From contig JACCGJ010005176.1 of NCBI GenBank assembly GCA_013407085.1, forward strand, positions 1-64,000: DNA of 64,000 nt, written 5' to 3'. Positions 1 through 11,046 of the stretch are shown piece after piece. Within the stretch, counting starts at the first letter, position 1. Each line of letters starts with the position of its first letter. This stretch comes from Atriophallophorus winterbourni. Lineage: Eukaryota; Platyhelminthes; Trematoda; Plagiorchiida; Microphallidae. The position numbers and the translations under genes are program-made. The notes beneath the pieces were generated by a model. That model saw nothing but the letters and a program-made list of their open reading frames with translations, made no database searches and was not told the DNA's origin.

Positions 1-1340
1 CTAATGAAACACTTCGAGAATAATCAGTTGCTCTCGAGGAACCAGCATGGATTCAGACGAAATTATTCCTGTTTGTCTAATTTACTGGTAACGCTAGATG
101 ATTGGACAAAAACGGTAGATAAAGGACAAGCAATACACGCGTGCTACTTAGATATTTCAAAAGCATTCGATCGTGTTGACCATTCCCTACTACTGCAGAA
201 GCTTGAAAGGCTTGGTATCACTGGAAAGTTGCTGAATTGGCTAAATGACTACCTAACAAACCGCACTAACCAGGTACGTGTTGATGGTGCATTATCCAAA
301 CCAATTGCAGCAACTAGCGGAGTTCCCCAAGGCTCAGTCCTTGGTCCGATCATCTTTCTGGTTTATGTCAATGAAATACCGGAAATTGTTCGATGTAACA
401 TTTCGTTATTTGCGGATGACATAAAGATTTGGCGCAGCATTCGTAGTCCAGAAGACTGTCTGCTATTACAAAAGGATCTTGATACGCTTCACAGCTGGTC
501 GTTGAAGAACAAACTGCCGTTCAACTTTAACAAATGCAGGATCATGAATGTGGGAAATCGAGTAGAGTTCACATATCACATAGGTTCGCATGTCCTTGAA
601 AATTGCAGTGAAGAAAAAGATTTGGGTGTCTGGATATGCTCCAGTTTAAAAACATCACTTCAAACTAACAGTGCCTTTAAAAAAAGCAACACGCGTTCTA
701 AATCTACTCAAACGTGTATTTGGGAAATTTTCGCCCAAGATATTCCCAAGGATCATGAATACATACTTGGGACCAGTCATGGAATACGGTGTGCAGTCAT
801 GGTCTCCGTGGCTCAAGAGGGATGTGGAACTTATGCAGCGAATCTATCACCGCTCAACAAAACTAGTTCTCAGCATCCAAAACAAACCATATAAAGAAAG
901 GATAGCTCAACTGAATCTGTTTGATTTTCCCTATCGACGAATCAGAGGAGACCTTATCTTACTTTACAAAACATTCCATACCCCGAACCATCCAATACAG
1001 GATTTATTCACGCGAAGGGATACGAGGAATTATCGGACCCATGAATATGTGCTGGTCGTACCCCATTCCCGCCTGAACTGTAGAAGGTATTTTTACTCTG
1101 TCCGTGTCTGTTTTACTTGGAACAGTTTACCTTCAACCGTTGCTCACGCCACTAGCTTGCATGACTTTAAAACGAAATTAGACGAATTTTTATTGCATTA
1201 TTCGTTTCCAGAACACTTATATACTGTTTAATCTATGTTCTTATATTGTTTATACACTTAAATTTCAATTTTACCATCCTATGGTTGTTGTTAAGCTTGT
1301 TGCTTTTTAGACCATTAAAAACCTTGAATTACCTTGAATT
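1..1340 (+). mobile_element. CR1/Jockey-like LINE, 3' half of ORF2 plus 3' tail (broken)
   Basis: Reverse transcriptase of a non-LTR retrotransposon, cut at its 5' side by the window edge. Frame 1 (4-about 670) shows the RT blocks ACYLDISKAFDRVDH, SGVPQGSVLGP and the catalytic LFADD, all intact. A frameshift near 670 moves the C-terminal part to another frame (about 671-1231), which carries the YxxPVMEYxxQSWSPWLK and RLNCRRYFYSVRVCF blocks. After the stop come about 110 nt of 3'UTR and a tail of CCTTGAATTA-type repeats, ending where the inverted repeat at 1341 begins. The frameshift implies it is no longer functional. A related tail-end fragment lies at 23030-23640 and 29633-30243. Confidence 0.9.
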
Positions 1341-2953
1341 GTCATTCGCGTTTCCGAAACAGACATTGCGGCCTATGATTAAGATAACTCAGCTCATCTA
1401 TATTGCATAGGAATATATATTTAATCAATGACTTTGTTTTTGTCCCCAAAAAAAGAACAGAAAGAATAAACTTCTAAACATTAAGTTCTAATATATAGTG
1501 ACAGGGATTGTATGAGATCTGTTTGAGCGACAACAGCCTGTGAAACACTAGTAGACGGGCAACTTTAACGTCTAGCGTAGCTGTACAATTCGATTAAAGG
1601 AGTTTTGGCGTGATAACAGTTCGAAGTTAAGCGGTTGGCACGACATCGAATGATGAAGCAGATGAGAGTAACGACCGGGATAGACAAACGACATTTTTAA
1701 AGATTGTGGTTTCGTTGTGGTTCATCGCGCGATGGCTAAGAATCACTAACAAGAAGGAAATTCGATTCAATTTTCTGCATAATTACAGCAGATATACTTC
1801 CATATATCAGTCAGTCAGTCAGTCCTCTCCGTACCGGGTGGCACATCAGATTAGATATCCGGTTTCGAAAACGTGGAGGATAATCCCAGATAATTGTCGT
1901 CAGTTACATTGGGTCACATAAATAACCAGCTCTACTATTTGCATGGCACAAGTGTCGCAATTATCTTTTGTTTATCATTAAAGATTTTATGAAAAAATAT
2001 TATGGCGATTTTTTTTATAAAATACATCCTGATTATAAAATGTTATAATTGTATGTCACTGTTGTATAGGGTTCTTACAATAAACCAAGATGTTCAAGTG
2101 GAGAATTACAAAGTGATTCCTGGCCGAGCGCTCGATGCGCTTAGTAACGTGCAATATTGTGCGATGCCTGGAATCACTTCGTTATTAAGGTTCAATCTAT
2201 GCCCCAAATCTGTTCAGACCCCATGTTCTATTGACTTCCAAAGATACATTAGACTGGTGTTGCTCCGCGGTTCATCGCATGTAGAAATGGATAACCAACA
2301 CACGCGATAGCTAGGCGTCTAACTTAATTGTTGAAACCGCTAATCAGAAATACTAATATTTTCATTAGGAAATTCATTGTCTATGTTTGTCGCTTGAATA
2401 CCGTAACGCTCCAGGACGAAGAACCAATGTTACGTGTTGTCGTATGTGTTTTATTAATGATTTTAAACACCACGAGTGCTCGTATCAGCAAGTGGAATGT
2501 TTATCGATAGGCTTATTGAATTCTCCAGTGCTGGCTAATAGATGTATTGTCAATTTTGAGGTGTTAGCATTATGAATGTCAGCTCATGATTCAAATGTAT
2601 CATACGTGATGATTTACTCTTCATCATAAGTTACGATGGATTAGTAGCATTCCATAATTAGCGAATTCATCACACCTTCAGGTTGGATCGTTTACACTAA
2701 CGCACATTATATATCTATAATATAATTCAAACTAGGCATATATATATAATATCGTAAAATAACTTATCATGTCATATAATAATAATCATATAAAATATAT
2801 GTTGTTCTGCACAAAAAGTCGCCTCTATAAAGAACAACCTATCGTCTACAATCAATTAAAAAGTTGAGGCGATGTAACTCCACTGTTCTGAATATGGAAT
2901 ATGGATTTTTGAATACATTATCTATAATGTAAGCTTACACTCAATCTGCCTTT
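1341..2953 (+). repeat. Inverted repeat A, copy A1
   Basis: This stretch reappears in reverse complement at 7533-9143 (paired coordinates sum to 10484 throughout) with almost no differences: four chance reading frames in it have identical translations in both copies. A third, more diverged and partial copy in direct orientation starts at 43272. No gene is recognised. It contains the conserved hairpin at 2111-2179. Confidence 0.9.
2111..2179 (+). promoter_or_regulatory. Conserved hairpin with pol III A-box-like sequence
   Basis: AAGTGATTCCTGGC (2111-2124) can pair with GCCTGGAATCACTT (2166-2179) with one mismatch, around an inner CGAGCGCTCG palindrome. TGGCCGAGCGC inside it fits a tRNA-type A box, and GGTTCAATC at about 2189 resembles a B box. 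The sequence is unchanged in the copies at 8305-8373 (-) and 43361-43429 (+). It could be the head of a tRNA-derived SINE; this is inference. Confidence 0.35.
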
Positions 2954-5399
2954 GAACATTTTGATATATGTTAATAGCAAACACTATCATTAGAGGAGAA
3001 ACTAACTCAAATAAACAATTGATCTCTTCTAAGGTGTTTAAGCCGTATCGATCAATCCTGTGTTGTCTTGTATGAACTCAAGGTGCCGTTTGACTTTCAA
3101 TTACACGGTCTTGGCTGGAATCCTGCCGCAGTTGCACAGTTCGGTGCCTAACCCAGATCCCCACAATCTTCAGGTGTGAAAGGAGATTCAACACTAGTTG
3201 ATATAATAAATGAATCAGCACAGAATACTGTCCAGTGTATGGAATAGCATCCCCTATACCGCTTTGTGTTGAAGACATTGAAAATTAGACAAGGCTTTAT
3301 TATTCCTCAAGTAAGTAAGGAGAAACTAGATTGTACGCATTGCTTCCAGTTACTGACACACTTTCTTATAGACTCCATGAGGTTTGGTACGCCACCAGAT
3401 AACGCTGGCCTGGAAGATATATATATATATATATAACGTTGATTTTACTCATGTAGAAATTACCTGGTAAAGGTTATATTATTTTTAATTCAAATATAAT
3501 AGAGATTGAAAGCACCACAATATTTGTTCTTTTACGCTTCAGCTTGCGTCGTAATCAACTTGCACTAATGAATTCCAAACTTATTGTTTTTGAGTTAAAA
3601 TACCAACGACGACCTAGTTACCTAAATTTGATCTAATAAATTGTTTTTTTGTTCTTTTTTTCACGTATTGCACAAGAAAAAATGTTTACGTGGAAGCAGC
3701 ACGTGAGAATTGTTTTGTGAGCAGCTTCACCAATGTAACTTGAATTTTTGGGGCAGGTGTTTGAAAATATAGAACTAATTTCAAATGGTCTATGGATATT
3801 ACACAATATCACTTGAAAATATAATGAATCATTTGGTTTATCATTTTTGTTGATGATATACGATCTATCATGTTTAATATTTGATACTCTTTGAAATGCG
3901 GTTCGATTATTTAACAATTTTGAACGGATTATGTCGCGGTAATTTTATTATAAAATCATGTAATATTGAGTAGTTACAATGAAATAAAATAAGATCAAAA
4001 AAGAATGATCAAACTCGCCAAGTGACATTTTGTTTGGTTTGCTATTTCGAAAACTCCACTGACACGTTAAAACCACAAAATGATTCAATACATCACGATG
4101 AATATTCTGGTTATTATTCAACCATTGTGTTTGTGGAACTGAGAACTTTCGTTGCATTTATGTGCAATTCAGAGTGTAGGGATAGACATCGAAGTAATGA
4201 GACCAACAGCGTCACATTATGCTCATACATTGTGTTTAAAAGTGTAATCGTAAGTTTTATACGAGTTGCCGATTTTGCACTCGATTTATTCTCAACAACA
4301 AATTAAAATAGCTTCATGAAATGTTTATGGAATCGCGAAATTAGTGCCAATCCATTACAATCTGGATTCGTGTTTCGCATTGAGGAATCAATAAATGTGT
4401 TTCAATTTTACTAGACCTAAATTGCATCCTTATTGAAGGTAGGTGTAGAATCTATAAAATGGAGGTTTGTAAGGTTTTTCGTGAACCCAATAACCAGATT
4501 TTCAAACGGTGTAGTTTTGAAGTCATAATGACCTTGAGATTACAGTTCACGCAACCAATATTTTATACTTGACCAATTTTTCTGGCTTATACTCACTTGA
4601 GCATTTGTCTCGCCTTTCTATTTTAATATGATTGTTGTCTATCTTTCATCGTGAAGTAAAGATTAGTTCAAAATCAATTGAAACCTGGATTTAAACCCAT
4701 TAGAATTCATAACGAAATCCTGCGTCATAAGCAATTAGATACTTATAAATTATTTAACAAATAGATTGCGAAACTAGCATTAATGTACATGTATTGTATG
4801 TTGGCCTAAAATTATTGTTGGAATCCCAAGTTAGCTGCATGTTAAACACAGAACGCAGATGCATGCACCGCATAAAGTCAGGGTATCAAACTGGAGCTGA
4901 ACGCAATCACCACATAGATGACAGACCAATATTCTTTGTATAATGCAAGTGCTTATAAGTTAAACATTGTTAATTGAAATATGTATTGAACCGATCGTGC
5001 ATTTACGATAATAAAAACACTTTATGCGATATTTTACAGCCGAATTTAGGCGAAACTTCTCGTCTTTCACATAATATAATTTAGATCAACGGTAATAGTC
5101 GAACAATTCACTAAAAAAGCTTCACGAATGTCTGCTATCCTGGATGAGAAACGGTTCGCCAAACGTTGCGAAAATGGCTGTTGTACTGAAATATGCCTAG
5201 GTATTCAAAACTCTGCGAATACTGGTAATTTTCAAAACATGCATGATGGGATCACGAAAGCCATTGGTCCAAAAAAATAAAAAAATAGCGCATGATAAAA
5301 CCACTTTACGGTAACCCAATTTTCGGCAAAATTCAGCTGACGGAAAGCTTGTTCTTACCCTTTTATTATGTACACCAGGGACATATCGGTTTTAGAGCA

Positions 5400-5950
5400 T
5401 ATACACGGAACACCCACGCATGTCGCGAAAGAACGCTGAATGCTTTCCAGCTACGAAGCATCCGTCGTATCTTGAATATATCGTGGATGGACAAACTGAT
5501 TAATGCCGAGGTGCTTTCAAAAGCTGGCATACAGAGCATGTTCACCCTACTACAACAGCGCCTCTTGCGGTGGTTTGGTCATGTGTACAGAATGGAAAAC
5601 GGTCGTATTCCGGAAGATCTACTCTATGGTGAATTGCAATCAGGAGTCGACCATTGAGCAGACCGCATTTGCGGTACAAAGACGTTTGCAAAGGAGATAT
5701 GAAAGCTTTTTGCATTAACCCAGCGAGTTGGGAAGAACTTGCTCTTGGCCACACACATTAATCGTATTGTGTAAAGCGGTGCCTGTTAGCTGGAGACGAT
5801 CAAATACAGCTCTTGACTGCTGAACGCAGATCACTGACGCCCAACAAACGAGTTCTGCCTATCTCTGCGAGCGATGCGGCAGAGATTGTTCCTATCGAAG
5901 CGGAATGTTTAGTCATTCGAAAAACTGTGGAACATGAAAATTCCTACTAG
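5400..5950 (+). mobile_element. RTE-like LINE, C-terminal fragment
   Basis: The + strand reads as the C-terminal end of an RTE-type endonuclease/reverse transcriptase: RRILNISWMDKLINAEVLSK, a LLRWFGHVYRMENGRIP block, then in other frames GRPHLRYKDVCKGD and a C2H2-like zinc finger YLCERCGRDCSYRSG with a trailing HSKNC. Several frame changes and a stop show it is dead. The direct duplicate lies at 47860-48375, where about 30 nt have been lost just upstream of RRILN. Related pieces are at 16003-16190 (-), 37060-37245 (+) and 51165-51250 (+). Confidence 0.8.
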
Positions 5951-6109
5951 TGTGACTTACATTTATGGTCAACATCGACAGAAGGAGGCCAACAACAACA
6001 ACCACAATTTGAAAATATCAAGAGTTCACCCACCATGAAACACGTAGATAATCCCACTACGTTTGATGAGTCCAATAAACCCATCGGCCGCTTAGCGAAA
6101 GGAAAGACT

Positions 6110-6475
6110 CCGCTCAGAATTTGAAGATAAATATTGCAAAACAGCCTTAATGCAGCCACTTAATCAAATGCTCATTCAGTGATGGAAAGAGGATTGCGTC
6201 CAACAATTGATTCGAGACAAAAAGATTGTGACGCCATTCGGGAAGCGCGGTGATCGAGGCGAATGCAACAATTATTGAGTAATCTCTCTTCTAAATATTC
6301 TACGAAAATTGTGGGATAAAGTTGTACGGATAAGCCAAGAGCAACCCGGTTTCAGCAGGATAAGTTTAACGGTGGACACGGCCTTCTGTTTATGAAACAA
6401 ACTACAAGAACAGTGTCGATAACAGAGTGTCATCATGTGCAGTTTCATTGAATTAGCGAAGGTATTCGACTGCGT
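6110..6475 (+). mobile_element. RTE-like LINE, reverse transcriptase N-terminal fragment
   Basis: Translation with frame changes gives the pre-RT and first RT blocks of an RTE-type element: IVTPFGKRGDRGECNNY, then a block resembling QPGFSRISLTVDTAF, then EQCR and FIELAKVFDCV, the usual catalytic region (normally FxDFxKAFDxV). Stops interrupt it. It follows, in the same orientation, the C-terminal piece at 5400-5950, so two elements or a rearranged one are joined head to tail. The duplicate is at 48555-48925. Confidence 0.7.
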
Positions 6476-6477
6476 TA

Positions 6478-7120
6478 GTAGCGACGAATATTCAGCATGC
6501 ACCAACGCAATCCCTTCATGATGAACGTTTATCGGAACTGTTTCGTATATTCACTTCTAAAAGACTTGTTGTTAATCCGAAAAAGTGTTTGTTTTCTTTT
6601 TCGAATTTTGAATGCCTCGGATGCGTTGTTGATGTTGGCCAATGCTGAGTCTTCAAAGAACATGACACCATTCAAATCTCTTATCGGTGCAATGCAATAC
6701 TATTCGAGGTTCATTCCAGATTTCAGTGTAAAAGCTTCACCATTATTTTCACTTCAATCAAAAGAAACCTTTGTGTGGACTGATGAAAATGAACACTGTT
6801 TACGCAGCACATTATCCTTTCTGAAGTCAGATGCAGTTCTTCCTCCATTTAGTCCCAGAATTCATTCCTTTGTAATTATTGACTCATCCCCCGACGATAT
6901 TGGTGCATCCAGTAATTTGCGTTTCTCGGAGGCTAACTACTTCTGAAAGGGTTATGCTCAAACACATCGTAAGGCTTTAGCTGTTAATTGGACCAATAAA
7001 CGTTCTCATATATTCCTGTTTGGTCATCGTTTCACCATTGTTACTGACCATGAAGCCTTAAAATTCATATATGACTCAGGTGAATTTATTTGTCGTACTT
7101 ATGAGTAGTTAAAATGAAAT
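6478..7120 (+). mobile_element. Ty3/Gypsy pol remnant (RT connection and RNase H)
   Basis: In successive frames the + strand shows HDERLSELFRIFTSKRL and NPKKCLFSFSNFECLGCVV (end of the Gypsy RT domain), then SLIGAMQYYSRFIPDFS and ASPLFSL (connection block), FVWTDENE, a DSSPDDIGA RNase H motif, and FTIVTDHEALKFIYDSG. Frame changes and stops mean it cannot encode a working polyprotein, and no LTRs were found. The duplicate in segment D' (48930-49560) keeps slightly different pieces, including SRRLITAEQGYAQTHRK. Confidence 0.85.
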
Positions 7121-7532
7121 AAAATAAATTCCACTTACTCCGATTATTTACGTAATTTGCCATACATCGCATAATGCATTTGCATCACAATCACCGTATC
7201 ATGGAGTTCATTAACATGAAGTATTTAGTTGTTGTTTGTCAACAATTATGTACGATAAACAGCGATGAAACATCGTACGTCATGCATGAAATTACTTTAA
7301 AGTTTCTACCAAGTAAATTTGAGTTTTTTTCAATTTTTTTACCTTCTATTATCAATGAAGTAATATAAGATTATTGCTTGCTGTATTTGTCGTGTTACGC
7401 GTTAATATGACTTTATGTATACCGTTGGAACATGTAAAATAATATTCGACTGAGGTACACGTTAATAAGCCTATGGAACTAAGTAGGATTTCGCGAGCCC
7501 TTCTTTATTCGGATACACATAATTAATGTTCA

Positions 7533-9143
7533 GAGGCAGATTGAGTGTAAGCTTACATTATAGATAATGGTATTTAACAATCCTTATTCCATATTCAGAA
7601 CAGTGGAGTTACATTGCCTCAACTTTTTAATTGATTGCAGACGACAGGTTGTTCTTTATACAGGCGACGTTTGGTGCAGAACAACATATATTTTATATGA
7701 TTATTATTATATGACATGATAAGTTATTTTACGATATTATATATATGCCTAGTTTGAATTATATTATAGATATATTATGTGCGTTAGTGTAAATGATCCG
7801 ACCTGAAGGTGTGATGAATTCGCTAATTATGGAATGCTATTAATCCATCGTAACTTATGATGAAGAGTAAATCATCACGTATGATACATTTGAATCATGA
7901 GCTGACATTCATAATGCTAACACCTCAAAATTGACAATACATCTATTAGCCAGCACTGGAGAATTCAATAAGCCTATCGATAAACATTCCACTTGCTGAT
8001 ACGAGCACTCGTGGTGTTTAAAATCATTAATAAAACACATACGACAACACGTAACATTGGTTCTTCGTCCTGGAGCGTTACGGTATTCAAGCGACAAACA
8101 TAGACAATGAATTTCCTAATGAAAATATTAGTATTTCTGATTAGCGGTTTCAACAATTAAGTTAGACGCCTAGCTATCGCGTGTGTTGGTTATCCATTTC
8201 TACATGCGATGAACCGCGGAGCAACACCAGTCTAATGTATCTTTGGAAGTCAATAGAACATGGGGTCTGAACAGATTTGGGGCATAGATTGAACCTTAAT
8301 AACGAAGTGATTCCAGGCATCGCACAATATTGCACGTTACTAAGCGCATCGAGCGCTCGGCCAGGAATCACTTTGTAATTCTCCACTTGAACATCTTGGT
8401 TTATTGTAAGAACCCTATACAACAGTGACATACAATTATAACATTTTATAATCAGGATGTATTTTATAAAAAAAATCGCCATAATATTTTTTCATAAAAT
8501 CTTTAATGATAAACAAAAGATAATTGCGACACTTGTGCCATGCAAATAGTAGAGCTGGTTATTTATGTGACCCAATGTAACTGACGACAATTATCTGGGA
8601 TTATCCTCCACGTTTTCGAAACCGGATATCTAATCTGATGTGCCACCCGGTACGGAGAGGACTGACTGACTGACTGATATATGGAAGTATATCTGCTGTA
8701 ATTATGCAGAAAATTGAATCGAATTTCCTTCTTGTTAGTGATTCTTAGCCATCGCGCGATGAACCACAACGAAACCACAATCTTTAAAAATGTCGTTTGT
8801 CTATCCCGGTCGTTACTCTCATCTGCTTCATCATTCGATGTCGTGCCAACCGCTTAACTTCGAACTGTTATCACGCCAAAACTCCTTTAATCGAATTGTA
8901 CAGCTACGCTAGACGTTAAAGTTGCCCGTCTACTAGTGTTTCACAGGCTGTTGTCGCTCAAACAGATCTCATACAATCCCTGTCACTATATATTAGAACT
9001 TAATGTTTAGAAGTTTATTCTTTCTGTTCTTTTTTTGGGGACAAAAACAAAGTCATTGATTAAATATATATTCCTATGCAATATAGATGAGCTGAGTTAT
9101 CTCAATCATAGGCCGCAATGTCTGTTTTGGAAACGCGAATGAC
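7533..9143 (-). repeat. Inverted repeat A, copy A2
   Basis: Reverse complement of 1341-2953, nearly identical. Read leftwards from the left palindrome arm, this corresponds to what follows the right arm at 43272, so A2 is best seen as an outward extension of the palindrome. The left side holds about 1.55 kb (8458-10006) that is absent at the matching right-hand position. Confidence 0.9.
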
Positions 9144-10006
9144 AATGATGCATTGATTGACAATTCGATTATCGCAAAATATGTTTTATTTTGACCCGTT
9201 GATATGCAATCTCAAACCAATGCCAGCTCCGCATTTTCAACATATAGACACATGTAATCACATAAACACTGCATTTAGCCCAGTAAAACTGCAATTCACA
9301 ACCGCCTTTTTGTCAGATTGCTCCACTAAATCTGATCAGTGAAAGAATATCATGATTACCATCAGGGTTTTGCGTTTAAATACCAAAGAAGCTGTTTTTA
9401 AGCCAAGACACATATCAATATTGAGTCACCAAATGATCTAGAACGTTTGCAGCACATGGAATAAACTGTGTGTCATATTTGGAAATCATGCTTAAAAAAC
9501 ATTCTTTTTAACGAATCGCTAGAAGCAGTTTGTTTGAACGTCTCGCTTCCTACACAGGCGGTTCATTTGACAAAGTGTGTCAGTACGATCAGGGATCAAA
9601 TTAAGCAAAATATAGAAAATAGAAATACAATGATTATGAATAACCGTAAACGGTGATTTTGAGATACTTGTGCGGATTTAGGGAGGGAATTATTCAAATA
9701 TTAACGTTCAGTCTATATCCGGAGGCTAATGTAAACTAAGATCAAATTTGGTTCGTCTACCAAGGAGTCTGTTGGTCACCAGTCTCTTATTACTTTTATG
9801 TAAATGTAGATTCAGTTGCGTTCATCTATATGCTACCTCTAGCACAAGGTTAGGAATTTGCATGCATAATGCCTTGCATATATATCAATATACATAAGCT
9901 ACTATATACTATACTACTATACTATGTTATATGCTACTATATTATATATATATTGAGAGAGAAACCAACTAACGGTTATCTTCAATTGGAGTTCGCGCAC
10001 GAATTT
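9144..10006. other. No gene recognised; sequence present only left of the palindrome
   Basis: Low-complexity AT-rich DNA with a TA-rich tract near 9890-9955. Only short chance reading frames are present. It contains the first member of the direct repeat at 9722-9870. No counterpart was seen beside the right arm. Confidence 0.6.
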
Positions 10007-10165
10007 TAGAGGTTAATTGTAACTCAGTTCAATTTTGGTTTGTCTACAAAGGTGACTAATGTTCACCATCCTGATATTACTGTCATGTAAATGTAAATTC
10101 ATTTGAGCTTATTTCTCTGCTACTTTAAACAAATTCAAATGAAGTTACATGCATAATTTTCCACC
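9722..10165 (+). repeat. Diverged tandem pair, period about 288 bp
   Basis: 9722-9870 and 10008-10165 share an ordered series of matches: GAGG-TAAT start, TTTGGTTCGTCTAC or TTTGGTTTGTCTAC, TATTACT-TCATGTAAATGTA, and TGCATGCATAAT or ACATGCATAAT. The right arm has one copy only (about 43110-43272, reverse). The outer end of each palindrome arm falls at this repeat. Confidence 0.65.
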
Positions 10166-11002
10166 ACACAAAGCAACGCCGATTTCATGGTGATTGCACC
10201 CTTCAAATGGGTGGATCAAGAATCGTGTTCCCTAACGAAGAGGTTAAAGATCTGACAAAGTTAGAGAGCCGCTGATGGAAGAGGCTGATATGAGCAATCG
10301 GTTCAATCACACTTGGAAACATAAATGTGTAGAGAAAGTTATATTCTTGCTGATGCAAAAAACACGAGAATCGTCGTGGAGTGTTTGATGTATTTTCATG
10401 TAATTATGGAGTACTTTTGTCACTGAAAATTGTCTCGCTTGGCTTACAAACTATGTGTTAATCGCCTTGGTCCCTTTCAATCGATCTTGTGTTATTCAAC
10501 TTTGAAAATTAAAATCAACCAATTGAAAACAAACGGAATTCAATTTTTAACGGATTCCCGATACACATTATTTTCTATTTCGACAGTAAAGCTATTTGTG
10601 ACATTTCACATTCTTTACCATAAATCTGAAATCGTTAAAACGTGAATTTTAACGGGAATATCACGTTTCACATCACACCAAATAGAACGATTTAGCTTTT
10701 CTTTCCAGTTTTCTGTTCTATTCTGAACTCAGAATTGTTTCTCGGCATTATTCAAGCTGGCATAAATGAAACGTTTATTTTTAACTATCTCCTCTAGTAA
10801 CAATAACCTTGAGACCATAAAGGTGAACGGTAAGCTCCATAAAATACGCCGATTGATTTTACCTCTACCTTTTTAAAAATGTACTAAAACACTCATCCAC
10901 CCCCGCATGAGGACATTTTTCTTAAGGTAAACGTGTGGCGTGAAGCACATTCTTTCAATCATTCTTAGGTGGTTTTGTTTTCTTGTAATACAATATGCAC
11001 TC

Positions 11003-11010
11003 TATAAAAG
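11003..11010 (+). promoter_or_regulatory. TATA box of the left CUB gene
   Basis: TATAAAAG lies 37 bases before the ATG at 11047, placing a likely transcription start close to the start codon and giving a very short 5'UTR. The same motif is kept in the right copy at 42266-42273 (reverse). Confidence 0.6.
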
Positions 11011-11046
11011 CGTTCTAAGTGACCTGCGCTCACACCAATATCTGAA

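Larger units (their letters stand above)
2027..7530 (+). repeat. Segment D, direct duplication copy 1
   Basis: Matches 43272-49985 in the same orientation along its length, with scattered substitutions and small indels. The right end of the match is near 7525-7533, exactly where the inverted repeat A2 begins, and the left end near 2027 is where the right palindrome arm ends in the other copy. It contains decayed RTE and Gypsy fragments. 2954-5290 shows only AT-rich sequence, a (TA)n tract at about 3418-3434, and no recognisable gene. Confidence 0.9.

Noticed and set aside
2111..2179. tRNA gene
   Set aside because: The A-box fits, but the ends form a 14 bp stem and there is no convincing anticodon or T arm.
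2111..2179. Hammerhead ribozyme
   Set aside because: The required CTGATGA and GAAA core is absent.
1706..2575. Small reading frames of 60-102 codons shared by A1 and A2
   Set aside because: They are identical only because the DNA is identical; A3 breaks most of them, and no motifs are seen.
6478..7120. An endogenous retrovirus or intact Gypsy element
   Set aside because: Only a damaged RT-connection-RNase H stretch is present; no LTRs, gag, integrase or envelope were found.
1341..9143. A large DNA transposon with 1.6 kb terminal inverted repeats
   Set aside because: No transposase-like frame lies between the repeats, D' ends without the right repeat, and the A2 copy is better explained as an extension of the palindrome.
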